64,000 nt of DNA from Eurosta solidaginis. Taxonomy: Eukaryota; Arthropoda; Insecta; Diptera; Tephritidae. The notes beneath the pieces are model-generated. The model saw only the letters and a list, made by a program, of their open reading frames with translations. It ran no database searches and had not been told where the DNA came from. The stretch is from assembly GCF_040869045.1 (NCBI RefSeq), contig NC_090319.1, positions 232,617,832 to 232,681,831 on the forward strand. Direction: 5' to 3'. The position numbers and the translations under genes were made by a program. Below are positions 30,692-43,400 of the stretch, piece after piece. The first letter of the stretch is position 1; each line of letters opens with the position of its first letter.

Positions 30692-32385
30692 CAGGGATGA
30701 TAAAAGGATTTTTTCATTTTGTACCAAACGGGGAGAAAAAATGTACCAAATTATCCAATAATTTACCAAAAGTCTTCTGATGCGAATTTGAGCCAAACTA
30801 GAGCTATATTCTGCTTTTTTATCCAAAAACTGTTTTTAGTCAGGAAACTTTCTAACACAAATTAAAGGCAGTATAATAGGGAAATATGATTTATGAAGAA
30901 ATACTTTTCCAGTAAACATACTAAAAGAAGTTTATCGATTGAAGCGTACATTTATGTACGTATGTGTATAAAAACATTTCTTTATTGAGTACCAGTAAGG
31001 AACATAAAATTTATATTAAAAAAAAAAATAACAGCTGTATTCAATGCAAAAGCATTTCATAAAAACATTTTAGGTACAAAAGATTTAGATTCAGGTATAA
31101 AAGTTGACAAATTATCGCCTACATCTATAATAATAACTCAAGTTTCAATCACTACATTAACAGTTCGTCTTCTTTGAGTTCTTTAAATATCTCAGCGGGC
31201 AAAAAGCTTTTTTTCGTATCTATATTATGACAACTACTGTTGGTTGATTTCATCAAGTCTTTAGTTTTTATTAAATTCGAAACTGTGTTTATTTGAAGTC
31301 TATTTCTACACTTAGTTTTAATTAAATTTTGTATAGAAAATATCCTTTCAACGTTTGTGGATGAATGTGGAATCGACAATATGCCTTGAACTATTCAATA
31401 AATATTGGAATACATATGCGCATTTAATTTATTTTTAGCTGATCTCAATTCTTCCCAAAAGTTGCATAAATTTAAATTTTTGAATTTTTTAAGGCTCTCG
31501 TTCTCTGCTAAAGCTCTAAATTCAGAATTAATTTTCTCTATTTTTTCAAATGCAGATTTCGGAAACAAGTCCATAACTAAAGGCACAATACTATTTGTTT
31601 CACCGCTTAAAATACTTTCTGGTGAAAGCTTTTCAGCCCACAACAAAGTTTTATCATTCAAATTTACTTTCTTTAATAAAGGACTACAAAATGGTATCTA
31701 AAATTATTTAGAACAGCTCTTGAATATGTGTACGTCATCTTTTTCGAAAAGGTTGTTTTCATAGAATAATACCCAGATTAACACCGCAGTAAACTTCATA
31801 TGGGGTTAAGTGATTTTTGTCTGAATCAATATTTAACATCCAAATAGGACTGGAGTCTAAATAAGATTTTTTTTATAAAATTTTTAATCTGGTAATAAGT
31901 AATAATGGCATTAAAAATACCCTCCGTTCTACTATCGGTCAAAGGTATCAAATCTAAAAATCTATCTGTAATTCGAATCGAAACTGCCACATTGTTTGAT
32001 ATACATATATCAGTCGTTTCATCTATTATTAGAGAGTGATAATTCTTCTGACAAAATGCAATTATGGATTTTCTGGCCCTGTTATTTGAGTCATTATTTT
32101 CTGTGCTTTAATTCTATTGATGCAAAATTTGTTCATGATATTTATTTTTCATAAGCATATTTAAATGATCCATAATTACAAATGGCAAATTGTGCAACTT
32201 AACTATATATGTATTTTCTTCGAAAAAATAAAAATTGTGTACATTCAGAGCTGCTTAGCAAATGATTTGAAGTGTAGTGCTGTATTTTACAAAAATTTAC
32301 CAAATATGTCAATGTAGTACCAACGTACTTTCAGGAAGCGAAATGTACCAAAAAAAGTACAAATGTACCATGATTATCATCACTG
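30692..32385 (-). mobile_element. hAT element remnant
   Basis: The left end CAGGGATGATAA and the complement of the right end CAGTGATGATAA match at 11 of 12. The exact 8-bp duplication TTATAGAC lies at 30684-30691 and 32386-32393. GTACCAAA/TTTGGTAC motifs are repeated just inside both ends. The minus strand carries transposase remains. 1,694 bp. Confidence 0.88.
31152..31661 (-). pseudogene. hAT transposase remnant
   Basis: Two minus-strand frames. The left one has SIPHSSTNVERIFSIQNLIK, the dimerisation-domain signature, then TKCRNRLQINTVSNLI. The right one (31395-31661) has ILSGETNSIVPLVMDLFP and a Lys/Glu-rich helix. The catalytic N-terminal half is not recognisable. A stop or frameshift lies near 31390. 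Confidence 0.8.
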
Positions 32386-32419
32386 TTATAGACACGATAA
32401 TTTGTAGGTGGGTATGTAC

Positions 32420-32558
32420 CAGGCATGCTTAACCAACGAACCGATATCATTTCGTTACGATAATTAACGTTAATAAACGAAACAAAGTCATTTCGTTTCG
32501 TTTATTAATGTTGATTATCGTAACGAAATGATATCGGTTCGTTGGTTAAGCATGCCTG
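32420..32558. mobile_element. Palindromic MITE, 139 bp
   Basis: The two halves are near-perfect complements, starting CAGGCATGCTTAACCAACGA and ending with its complement, with a loop of about 10 bp near 32488. The flanks GTATGTAC and ATATGTAC agree at 7 of 8, suggesting a hAT-type 8-bp duplication. No coding capacity. Confidence 0.82.
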
Positions 32559-32571
32559 ATATGTACATACA

Positions 32572-32880
32572 AATTAAAGTTTATTTTGGGTAAATTGAGT
32601 TTTTTAAAAAACTCTTGCACTTTATTTCAATGCCTCAAAACTGACTAAGCTTTACATTTTACTCTTATTTATAACTTACAAATAGTTTACAATAAGCATA
32701 TGGAATAGGATGCCTATCTTAATACGATACTTTAGTAATTTTACATCCGGCATTGCATCAGCAATGTCAGTATGTGGGAATGGAATGTTACAACGGATTT
32801 CGTAAATAAATCAAATAGCAACGTTTAAAGAATTTGTTTATATTTGCCACCTGATTTGAGTGGAGTCATGTTCCTTTACT
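32572..32880 (-). repeat. 3' LTR of the errantivirus-type element
   Basis: 309 bp, closely matching 39349-39670 apart from small indels such as a missing GCTGGCTAAC. Next to it the minus strand has a purine-rich tract (32881-32898). Confidence 0.88.
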
Positions 32881-32885
32881 CCCCC

Positions 32886-34224
32886 CTTTCTTCAGATGAA
32901 ACGTCCCTGTTTAATTCAGCCAATTTGTTAATATTTCAATTTGAGAACTTAAATTTTTAAATATCTTTTCATTAATTTCAGTTTGTTTTCTTTGCTTAAA
33001 TATTTTGTATTGATTAGCAGCTTTGACTAATACTATTATCATAAATATAACTGTTACTATTATTAAACCTATCCAAAATATGGGTTTTTGATTTTATTTC
33101 ACCTTTTATTACATCAATAAAGTTTATATTTTCAAATTTTAAATTTAAGTCTTCAGATTCTATATATTTAACAATTTCAAAGCTACTGAATGTATTATTT
33201 TTTACATATTTCCATATTTTTGCATCTGTGTTCTCATAAGTTACATTGTCAATCTTTGACTGATTTTTAAAAGTTACGAGATAAACTCCATTTACATTAT
33301 GATTGTCAACAGTATAATTTCCTGAAACTAAAATATCACCATCTCTTATTACATCAATTTCTTTATTCCTTTCTTTAATTTTTATACATCTAGTCATTTT
33401 TCCTAGCAAAATATCCACTAAACAAGAATTTTAAGATTTATTTCACAACATACATTCACTATTTCTTTGTTACAATTTTTAACATTAACATATTGATTCT
33501 CACATTTTGCAATCTCTTTTTCGATAAATAACTTACCATCTTGCTTAGCTATTGCTCTTACTTCGTAAAATTTACAATCTAAAAAAAAATTTTGGATACC
33601 TAATATAAATAACTATTAAATCTTTATTCTGTAATATTTTAAAATTAGAAATATCTATTAAATCTGTCACACTCAATCGTCCATGTTCGTTTGCAATAAT
33701 GTCTCTAATTTCATCTAAATATAAAATTAATGGATTCAAAATTCCTAATTTTCCTAAAGTTATTGTATGAATAATATTCTGTAATTCATTTAGTAAAAAT
33801 TTATTCCTACGTTTCCTTAGTTGTAGCATGATCATTTTTATTTGCGTTTTTTATTGTCTCTGATAATTGAGAAATAACTTTAAATACTTATGAATTTGTC
33901 ATAAATTGTTTGTTTTTATTTAAAATTAACTCGTTTAATTTATTCTTTACAAAAACTAAATCGTCGTGATCCGGGGTACCGGATATCCACTTCCATAAAG
34001 TCCCTAATTCATTAATTCCTCTTTTTAAACGTCTCTCCGTTTTTTTGTAGTTGCCCCAACAACGTCTGTATTAGCTCTATTTCTGGGTCCATATTGATAT
34101 GAAACTCGTCACGTATGTCAATTTCCCTAACATTATCATAACCTAAATTTTGTTTTAATCCTCCTCGTCTAGTAGTAATATTTCGGAAAAATAAGTTAAA
34201 TTTGTAACATGGAAAAGTCACCAA
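32886..34224 (-). pseudogene. Decayed env-like region of the errantivirus-type element
   Basis: It lies downstream of pol in the env position. Short separated frames (34224-34012, 33835-33572, 33418-33014) and a final open stretch to about 32925 show the fusion-protein-like layout. Near the end is an acidic helix (SEDLNLKFENINFIDVIKGE), then a hydrophobic membrane-spanning run at about 33085-33020 and a short Lys-rich cytoplasmic tail. Errantivirus env resembles baculovirus F-type fusion proteins. Stops and frameshifts scatter through it, and no furin site or fusion peptide was recognised. No function is expected. Confidence 0.7.
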
Positions 34225-34468
34225 AGTCGTTGTATAATGTCTCCATCTTCTATTAATACATAAACTTCTCTTGTATAATGGATTATATCCGTCCCTACTA
34301 TAGTAATTAATGCCAGAAATATGATTGTCTCCATTCCCTGTAATTAAAGTTAAGATTTAATGTTATCTTTATGTACTATTCTATTCTTATAATTGATTCT
34401 AACTTTATTTCCTAAATCTTCCTTTACCACTTGCTTTTTAAATCTAAGTTTTAGCTTATTTCTCTCCC

Positions 34469-35475
34469 CTATAATCTTTTCATATATACATCACCACGTT
34501 GGTATGTTTTACTAACCCTGTTTCTATTTTCCCTATCTAACATTTTATTTTGCGCAGTCAAAAGCTTTGACCGAACTGCATGAAGTGGCACTTTATTAAA
34601 AAATCTTTGAAATGGTTTTTCTTCTATTACTGAGTGAATCGTTTTATTGTATTGATGCACAGCACGATATATCTACTCAGCAAAACTTATTAAATTATAT
34701 TCGTGTTTAATGTAACGCGCCATTTCTATTACGGTCGAATGCACTCTTTCAACTTGTCCATTAGTTGTGCTATGACCTGGACTACAAAAAATAATTCTTA
34801 TTCCTAATCTATGCATTAAAGATTTAAACTGCATTGTAATAAACCCAGGGTCATTATCAACCGTTATTTCCTTTAACTCAGGAAAACTTTGGATAACTTC
34901 CATTACTTTTTCCTCCAAATTAGTTTTATCTTCCATTTACTACCAAATATTTAGAATATGCATCAATGAAAGTAATAAATTTCAAATGATGAACATAAAA
35001 AATATCAATATGTACTTGTTCTCCCTCTATTTCCGGTATTGGAACTTCCCCAATTGAAGTCTTTTTCGGATGCCTGTCGTATTTATTCTTGTTACATACT
35101 TCGCAATTTCTTGAATATTGTTTAAATTGCTTGTACATTTCGGGCCAATAGTACTGATCTTTGATTTGTTTTAAGTTTTCTCTATAATTGCGGTGTGCGC
35201 GATTATGAGTTTGTTCTATAATAGCCGCTTGGTCCTCCCTATTAGTAATATCATTAGGGAAAGATCTAGAATGCATAAATTTTGTCGATGGGTAAGTTTC
35301 TGTTAAGACATATTTATTTCCATAAAGCACCTCTGGTGTGCAGTAAATTGCGGTAACCAATTTTGGATTCAAATATTCTGTTAAAACCGAAAGAATATTT
35401 TCAGGTTGATCATATTCGATCAAAAAGCGTTTGTTATTAAATGGAAATATGGTTTCCAAGGCAGTAATTCTAGCA
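34469..35475 (-). pseudogene. Integrase of the errantivirus-type element
   Basis: The zinc domain shows HNRAHRNYRENLKQIKDQYY followed by CEVCNKNK. The catalytic core has HIDIFYVHHLKFITFIDAYS, then in a new frame TVDNDPGFITMQ and NGQVERVHSTVIEMAR. All three catalytic acids are visible. Frameshift near 34930 and a stop at 34673-34675 break it. The C-terminus is in 34660-34469. Confidence 0.85.
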
Positions 35476-35509
35476 CCCTTATCAATAAGGATTTGCTGTT
35501 TGAAATGAT

Positions 35510-37623
35510 TTAATGGTTTTTTGTTGCAGCAATTTGATGTTCATCACTACTTTCTGCAGAATGTTGTGTATTAGTTAAAGAGTTGCTTGAGTTACTTTCA
35601 TCATTTGCCGACTCTGTTACATTATTTAAAATTTGCCGGGATAAAGCATCTGCAACCACATTTATTGCCCCTGGTTTATAAATAATTTTTGGGGAAAACT
35701 CCACAATAAATGCCCTCCATCTCTTCATTTTGATATTTGGATTTCTTTCAGAAATTGTAAATGATAATGGTTGATGGTCGGTGTGAATCTCCAAATCTCT
35801 CACCGAATAAAGGTAATTTCGTAAACTTTTCAATGCCCACACAATGGCAAATAATTCCTTTTCATTTGTCGCATAGCTTTTTTCAGTCGTGGTTAATGTT
35901 TTTGAAATAAAAGTCACTGGTCTCCCCTCTTGAGATAACACAGCTCCTACGGCTACATTTGATGCATCTGTTGTTAGAACAAATTTTTTTGTAAAATCTG
36001 GTTGTATCAATTCTATCTGCTGACACAACAATCCCTTTAGTTTTTCGCAAGCAGCTATTGCCTCTTGGTCTAGATTGACAATATTTTTTTTTATTTATAT
36101 TGGGAGATTTTACCATTTTCCCCTTGTAAATATTTTGTAATTGGTTTTGCTATTTTAGCATAACCTTCTATAAATTTCCTATAATATCCCGTTAAACATA
36201 AAAATCCTCTAACCTGACGTAGAGTTCTTGGTATTGGATAATTTTTTATTGCTTCTATTTTCTTTGAATCGGTTTTAATGACCTTATGAGATACAATGTA
36301 TCCCAGAATCTCAACTTCTTGCTCGATAAACCTAGACTTTTCTAGAGATATTTTCATATGGGCCTTTTTCAGTACTTCTATTACCAATTCTAAATGTTTC
36401 AACTGTCCTCCAAATTACGTGAATATACTATAATGTCATCAATGTAGACATGACAAAACTTCCCGATATATTCATGCAAAATATTATTCATAGTCCGTTG
36501 GAATATGCTGGGAGCGTTGCGAAGGCCAAAGGGCATCCGCACATACTCATACTTCCCGTTATTAATAGAGAACGCCGTTTTTTCAATATCCTTTTCTCTC
36601 ATTAATATTTGATGAAATCCAGATTCGAGATCTATCGTTGAAAAATATTTTGATTCCCCCAAATTTTAAAGTATGATCTCTGGATTCGGCATCGGATACT
36701 ATCCGGAATAGTTTTTTCAATAATTTTTTAAAATCAATCACTAAGCGTAACTTAGGACTTCCATCCTTATTAATTCCCTTTTTTGGAACTACCCAACATG
36801 GGGAATTATATGGACTCTTACTTTCCCTTATAATCCCCTGCTGCAATAGACTTTGGACTTCTTCATTAACAAAACTATCAACAGATATTGGATATGGATA
36901 TTGTTTGGACCAAATGGTTCTTTCCTCATCCATGCGAATTTCTGCTCTGATATCTGTATTGAATGGTAAATCCAAATCAACATCTTCATGTTCTTTTTTT
37001 ATAACATCAATTATCTTCTGACGAAGATTCTTCATATTGCCCTCTTTTGGGCTTATTTTATTATTTGGAATTTTGCTGGTACGTTCTTCGGCTGGCGCTG
37101 TGGAACGTTCTTGTTCCACATTTGTTCTATTTTTTATATTATCTGCACTATTGCCGGTATTACCGTCGGCTGGCGCTGTGGAACATTTTTGTTCCACAAA
37201 GTTCACTTTATCAACCTCACTTTCTTTTTCACAACTGTGCTTCATAGCACTCCTTTCCCCAAATTCATAAATTTTTCCAATTCTATTAACAATTAACTTC
37301 TGGTTTTCCAGGTCCACTAAAGCGTTGACTTTCCGCAATAAATTATAACCTATAAGGAGATCTGACTCCAAGTTATCAATTTCGTAAAAAATCTCCTTAA
37401 CACCAAACAGATGAATTTCGTGGTAAAATCTTATTATTGTATAACCATTAATGGTTTTTATCCTCTTATAAATATCCAATTCTTTTGGATTCCTATAAAT
37501 TCCCTTCCTGATGTAACAGGATGTTGCACCTGTATCTACTAAAATTTCAAAATCTTTTCTATAGCTGGGGCATACAGATATATATATGGCAAGCTTACTT
37601 TTGGCCTTAAAAATGGCCTTCAT
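35510..37623 (-). pseudogene. Protease, RT and RNase H of the errantivirus-type element
   Basis: It starts in a 17-bp overlap with gag, as in gypsy Gag-Pol shifting. The protease has LVDTGATSCYIRKGI. Next is a spacer with two similar EQ-STAPA blocks. RT: IIRESKSPYNSPCWVVPKKG, FSTIDLESGFHQILMREKD, MPFGLRNAPSIFQRTM and HVYIDDIIVYSR (YIDD at 36435-36446). RNase H: FVLTTDASNVAVGAVLSQEG, TNEKELFAIVWALK and DLEIHTDHQPLSF. Frameshifts near 36715, 36400 and 36080 split the frame. Confidence 0.88.
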
Positions 37624-38657
37624 TAATATTATTTACTCGTTGTACTTTTTCCTGTGGTTGCGCACTGACTTGCGCACCTCCAACTCTTTTATTTAAATTG
37701 TTGTTTTGCGAATTGTTTCTAACTCCCTGTGGCATATATCTATTACTAGGCCTATTCTCAATTTGCAGGGATGGATCTACATCCATTGGCTCTGGACGGG
37801 TTTTTTTATTGTCGCAGAATATTGGACTATTTTTCTGCGGGTACCTCAAATTATTCTGAAACTCCTGACTTCTCCGATTATTATAAGGAAGTCTGTGGAG
37901 AGATGAATTAAAACTTTTCTGCGGGTGGCTTTGCGAATATTGCAAAGCAAATTGTAACCTCATTTGATTGGCATTTAACTCTTAAGCCTTGGCAAGGGCA
38001 TTTGGCAAATCCTTCGGTGCCAAGGTAAACAATATTTGATCTAATGGGTGATTAAGCCCAGTTATAAAGGTCCGCAGAGCAGTGGCTCTGTTTTTACAGT
38101 TTAGCTCTTTAGTTATGGGTGAGCTTGTCTCATGAGTCATTATGGTCTTATTTATGAGAAGCGTCAACTTCTCGTCAACCTCATTATAGAAACCTATGAG
38201 GGATTTCGATCCCTGTCTCAGGACACTCATCTCCTGTTCGATTATATAACTTGGCCTTTTGTCAGCAAAGGCAAAGTCCAGACGACTTAAAATTGCGTCG
38301 AAATTCAAAATTGTTCCGTGATTGGTCAGTATATCATTGGCTTCACGGGTGATTTTATTCCATAAAATTGTTAACGCCGCGAAATATTTCCTACTTCCCC
38401 TTGTGTACAAGGACATGGAATTATTGGCTACTTCGCGCCAACTTACATAATTCGTCACAATTTATATTTGAATCTATTTGTTCGGGTACAAACTCGGTCA
38501 CAGCATCATTGGTGTTGATGGCCTGTATCTGTCGCCTCATTTGTTCTACTTCCGTTCGTAATGATGTCGTACTAGCGGCAATCAATCTAGATATTACGTC
38601 CATATTAGTGGTACTATTATTACTATTTAATGACATTTTTGTCAAATCTTCTATCAA
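37607..38657 (-). pseudogene. Gag of the errantivirus-type element
   Basis: Three adjoining segments. 38657-38421 holds the N-terminus. After a frameshift, 38458-37982 holds the core (YFAALTILWNKITREANDIL, ALRTFITGLNHPLDQILF). A TAA at 37982-37984, where the frame suggests Gln, precedes the C-terminus in the same frame (MRLQFALQYSQSH, then EPMDVDPS, a motif common in errantivirus Gag). No zinc knuckle, as usual for this group. Confidence 0.82.
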
Positions 38658-39331
38658 AGAATCCAGATCTATATACCCTTTTAAAATCTTCTTTCACAAT
38701 CTTTTAGCACTTCATATAAATTTTATTTTTTAACTTTGCTTTATCTCTTCTTGTTTTGCCTTCACTTTTATAATCTTCTAATTTATATGTACATAAAAAT
38801 AATTATTTATCCATACTATGTATTAACATATACCTTAACTATTTTATTAATTAGCTTACGCTTCTTCGTCTTTGGATTATCGTCCTTCTATTTGATCCTT
38901 GTTCGCTTTGTGGATGAATGCTGCTGTACATATGTTGGTGGTCCTTTCACTTTCCTGAGCTACGTACTTCGCGTTTTTAGTTTTCTTGTAAGGTGACAAA
39001 TATTTTTGGCCAATATTGCTTTCACTCAATCTTGTACGAACTTCCGTTTGTATATGCAAACAATCGTGTGTTGCTTTTTATACATATGCCGTTGTTTTGT
39101 ATACAAATGCACATTGGTTTTCAGGAAAATAACGATTTTTCTTAATGTCCTTTAATCGAAAAGACACAACAAAAATTTACTCTTCGGTCATTTTTTTGTT
39201 TGCTTTAATTTTAAAGTGTTTTTTTTTCTTTTCTCTCCTTTTTAGAGATACTTGTTTTATTTTAATTTTTACAGTGTTTTTTTTTTCACTCCAGAGGACA
39301 CGCAACCTTTTTACAGGCTATCACTGCGTGT

Positions 39332-39349
39332 CTCCTGGCAGGATCGCCA
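39332..39349 (-). other. Primer-binding site of the errantivirus-type element
   Basis: The minus strand reads TGGCGATCCTGCCAGGAG directly after the LTR end. TGG is standard, but I could not name the tRNA. Confidence 0.6.
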
Positions 39350-39670
39350 ATTAAAGTTTATTTTGGGTAAATTGAGTTGTTTAAAAAACTCTTGCACTTT
39401 ATTTCAATTCCGCTCAAAAACTGACTAAGCTTTACATTTTACTCTTATTTATAACTTACAATAAGTTTACAATAGGCATATTGAATAGGATGCCTATCTT
39501 AATGTGATACTTTAGTAATTTTACACCTGGCATTGCATCAGCTGGCTAACGCAATGTCAGTATGTGGGAATGGAATGTTACAACGGATTTCGTAAATAAA
39601 TCAAATAGCAACGTTTAAAGAATTTATTTATATTGGCCACCTGATTTGAGTGGAGTCATGTTCCTTAACT
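39349..39670 (-). repeat. 5' LTR of the errantivirus-type element
   Basis: About 322 bp, partner of 32572-32880. It begins AATTAAAG and ends TTAACT on the plus strand, followed by TACA. Confidence 0.88.
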
Positions 39671-40471
39671 TACATATGTACCCATATCCATTGATAAGCG
39701 CTCACGATATACCGGTACAACCTCTTATGTACTTGTATTTACAAAACAATCAGTGCATAGCCATAACGTAATCCAAAATACTGGATATATTAATTTTGTA
39801 TACAAAACAAAATTGGCTTGACTTAAGGATGAAACCATTATTATTTTATATAATGAGTGTAATAATGCACATGTATATATACTTACCGGAGAATATGTTT
39901 AGATCAACGCTCATATACCATTCGCCCTATATGTTAAAAAAAAATAAATGTAAGGCGCGATAACCTCCGAAGAGATCTAAGGCCGAGCTTCTCTTCCAAT
40001 TTGCGTCGTGCTCCTATTGATTTTCCCTACAAATTGGCCGGACGGGACCTACATGTTTTATGCCGACACCTAATGGCATCTGCAAGGCAGATGAGTTTTC
40101 ACTGAGAGCTTTTCATGGCAGAAATACACCCGGAGCGCTGCCGAGGGCGACCCCATTTAGAAAAATTTTCTTCTAATTGAAAAACCTTATTTCTAAAATT
40201 TTGATGTTGCTTTGCCCGGGGTGCGAACCCAGGGCATATGGAGTGATAGGCGGAGCACGCTACCATCACACCACGATGGCCGCACGTATGTTGCACGTAT
40301 ATATTTGCCCCGATAAGCGGTTACGATTTAATATTGCATCCTAAAATGTATTTGTATGAAGAAATTATTCCGTGCATGCACCAAACGAGAATTTTTCTTT
40401 CAACAAAGCAGAAAAATAATTAAAAATTATCAAAAAAAAATCAAAAATAATCAAAAACAAGTAAGGAAGGC
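39671..40471 (-). repeat. Inverted copy of the 23,720-23,970 repeat, holding a SINE
   Basis: Shared blocks include AACAAAATTGGCTTGA, ATCAACGCTCATATACCATT and CGATAAGCGGTTACGATTTA (complements of 23800-23970). It ends in AATCAAAAATAATC units (40405-40471). This appears to be the non-coding end of the hAT family seen at 24037. Confidence 0.75.
39935..40283 (-). mobile_element. tRNA-derived SINE, copy 3
   Basis: The tail complement (TAAGGCGCGATAACCTCC) is at left and the head (CACACCACGATGGCCGC) at right. The box B complement GGGTGCGAACCC is well kept. A short TATGTT flank is seen on both sides. The related repeat at 23,820 has no SINE at this point and shows the empty site. Confidence 0.88.
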
Positions 40472-43400
40472 TAAATTCGGGTGTAACCGAACATTACATA
40501 CTCAGTTGATAGCTATGGAGACAAAATAAGGGAAAATCACTAGGTAGGAAAATGAACCTACGGTAACCCTGGAATGTGTTTGTATGACATGTGTATCAAA
40601 TGGAAGGTATTAAAGAGTATTTTAAGAGGGAGTGGGGCATAGTTCTATAGGTGGACGCCATTTAAGGATATCGCCATAAAGGTGGACCAGGGCTGACTCT
40701 AGAATTTGTTTGTATGATATGGGTATCAAATGAAACGTGTTAATGAGTATTTTAAAAGGGAGTGGGCCTTAGTTCTATAGGTGCACGCCTTTTCGGAATA
40801 TCGTTATAAAAGTGGACCAGGGTTGATTCTAGAATGCTTTTGTACAATATGGGTATCAAACGAAAGGTGTTAATAAGTGTTTTAAAAGGGAGTGGGCCTT
40901 AGTTCTATGGGTGGACGCCTTTTCGGGATATCGCCATAAACGTGGGCCAGGGGTGACTGTAGAATGCGTTTGTACAATATGGGTATCAAATGAAAGGTGT
41001 TAATGAGTATTTTAAAAGGGCGTGGGCCTTAGTTCTATAGGTGGACGCCTTTTCGAGACATCGCCATAAAGGTGGACCAGGGGTGACTCTAGAATTTGTT
41101 TGTACGATATGGGTATCAAATGAAAGGTGTTAATGAGTATTTTATAAGGGCGTGGGCCTTAGTTATATAGGTGGACGCCTTTTCAAGATATCGCCATAAA
41201 GGTGGACCAGGGGTGACTCTAGAATTTGTTTGTACGATATGGGTATCAAACGAAAGATGTTAATGAGTATTTTATAAGGGCGTGGGCCTTAGTTCTATAG
41301 GTGGATGACTTTTCGAGATATCGCTGTAAAGGTGGACCAGGGGTGACGCTAGAATTTGTTTGTACGATATGAGTATCAAATGAAAGTTGTTAATGAGTTT
41401 TTTTAAAAGGGTGTGGGCCTTAGTTCTATAGGTGGACGCCTTTTCGAAATATCGCCATAAAGGTGGACCAGGGGTGACTCTAGAATTTGTTTGTACGATA
41501 TGGGTATCAAATTAAAGGTGTTAATGAGTATTTTAAAAGGGAGTAGGCCTTAGTTCTATAGGTGGACCCCTTTTCGAGATATCGCCATAAAGGTGGACCA
41601 GAGGTGACGCTAGAATTTGTTTGTACGATATGGGTATCAAATGAAAGGTGTTAATGAGTTTTTTAAAAGTCGTGGGGGCATTAGTTCTTATAGGTGGACG
41701 CCTTTTCGAAATATCGCTATAAAGGTGAACCAGCGGTAAATCTAGAATTTGTTTGTACGATATGGGTATCAAATGAAAGGTCTTAATGAGTATTTTAAAA
41801 GGGAGTGGGCCTTAGTTCTATAGGCGGACGCCTTTTCGAGATATCGCCTTAAAGGTGGACCAGGGGTGGCTCTAGAATTCGTTTGTACAATATGGGTATC
41901 AAACGAAAGGTCTTAATGAGTATTTTAAAAGGGAATGAGCCTTAGTTCTATGGGTGGACGCCTTTTCGAGATATCGCGATAAAGGTGGACCAGGGGTGAC
42001 TCTAGAATTTGTTTGTACAATATGGGCATCAAATGAAAGGTGTTAATGAGTATTTTAAAAGGGAGTGGGCCTTAGTTCTATAGGTGGACACCTTTTCGAG
42101 GTATCACCATAAAGGTGGACCAGGGTGACTCTAGAATGTGTTTGTACGATATGGGTATCAAATGAAAGGTGGTAATGAGTATTTTAAAAGGGAGTGACCC
42201 TTCGTTCTATAGGTGGAAGCCTTTTCGAGATATCGCCGTAAAGGTGGACCAGGGGTGACTCTATAATGTGTTTGTACGATATGGGTATCAAATTAAAGGT
42301 ATTAATGATAGTTTTAAAAGGGAGTGGCCCTTAGTTGTATATGTGAAGGCGTTTTCGAGATATCGACCAAAATGTGGACCAGGGTGACCCAGACCATCAT
42401 CTGTCGGGTACCGCTAATTTATTTATATATGTAATACCACGAAGAGTATTCATGCCAAGATTCCAAAGTCTTTTGATTTCGCCCTGCAGAACTTTTTCAT
42501 TTTCTTCTACTAAATATGGTAGTGTCACACCCATTTTACAAAGTTTTTTTCTAAAGTTATATTTTGCGTCACTAAACCAATCCAATTTCCATGTTTCATC
42601 CCTTTTTTCGTATTTGGTATTGAATTATGGCATTTTTTTCATTTTTCGAAATTTTCGATATCGAAAATGTGGGCGTGGTCATAGTCGGATTTCGGCCATT
42701 TTTTATACCAATACAAAATGAGTTCAGGTAATTACGTGAACTGAGTTTAGTAAAGATATATCGATTTTTGCTCAAGTTATCGGGTTAACGGCCGAGCGGA
42801 AGGACAGACGGTTGACTTTGTATAAAAACTGAGCGTGACTTCAACCGATTTCGCCCTTTTTCTCAGAAAACAGTTACCGTCCTAGAATCTAAGGCTCTAC
42901 CAAATTTCACAAGGATTGGTAAATTTTTCTTCGACTTATGGCATTAAAAATATCCTAGACAAATTAAAAGAAAAAGGGCGGAGCCACGTCTATTTTGAAA
43001 TTTTCTTTAATTTTTGTATTTTGTTGCACTATATCATTACTGGAGTTGAATGTTAACATAATTTACTTATATACTGTAAAGATATTAACTTTTTTTTTAA
43101 TTTGACATTAAAAATTTTTTTTTATAAGTGGGCGTGGTCGTTCTCCGATTTTTCTAATTTTTATTAAGCATACATATAGTAATAGGAGTAACTTTCCTGC
43201 CAAATTTCATCATGATATCTTCAACAACTGCCAAATTACAGCTTGCAAAACTTCTAAATTACCTTCTTTTAAAAGTGGGCGGTGCCACGCCCATTGTCCA
43301 AAATTTTTCTAATTTTCTATTATGCGTCATAAATTTAACTCACCTACCAAGTTTCATCGCTTTATCCGTCTTTGGTAATGAATTATCGCACTTTTTCGAT

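Larger units (their letters stand above)
32572..39670 (-). mobile_element. Errantivirus-type Ty3/gypsy element with env-like region
   Basis: LTRs at 32572-32880 and 39349-39670 begin AGTTAAGGAACATGACTC and end CTTTAATT on the minus strand. AGTTA starts are typical of the gypsy/17.6 errantivirus group. A 4-bp duplication TACA flanks the element (32568-32571, 39671-39674). A polypurine tract GAAGAAAGGGGGGAG precedes the 3' LTR. Gag, Pol and an env-like region follow in that order. All have stops or frameshifts, so this is an old inactive copy. It is described here only as it stands. Confidence 0.9.

Noticed and set aside
41533..41772. Small repetitive minus-strand protein
   Set aside because: It is only a chance open frame across two tandem units; other units contain stops.
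40571..42385. CRISPR-like array
   Set aside because: Units are 130 bp and contiguous, with no short repeat/unique spacer pattern, and the DNA is insect.
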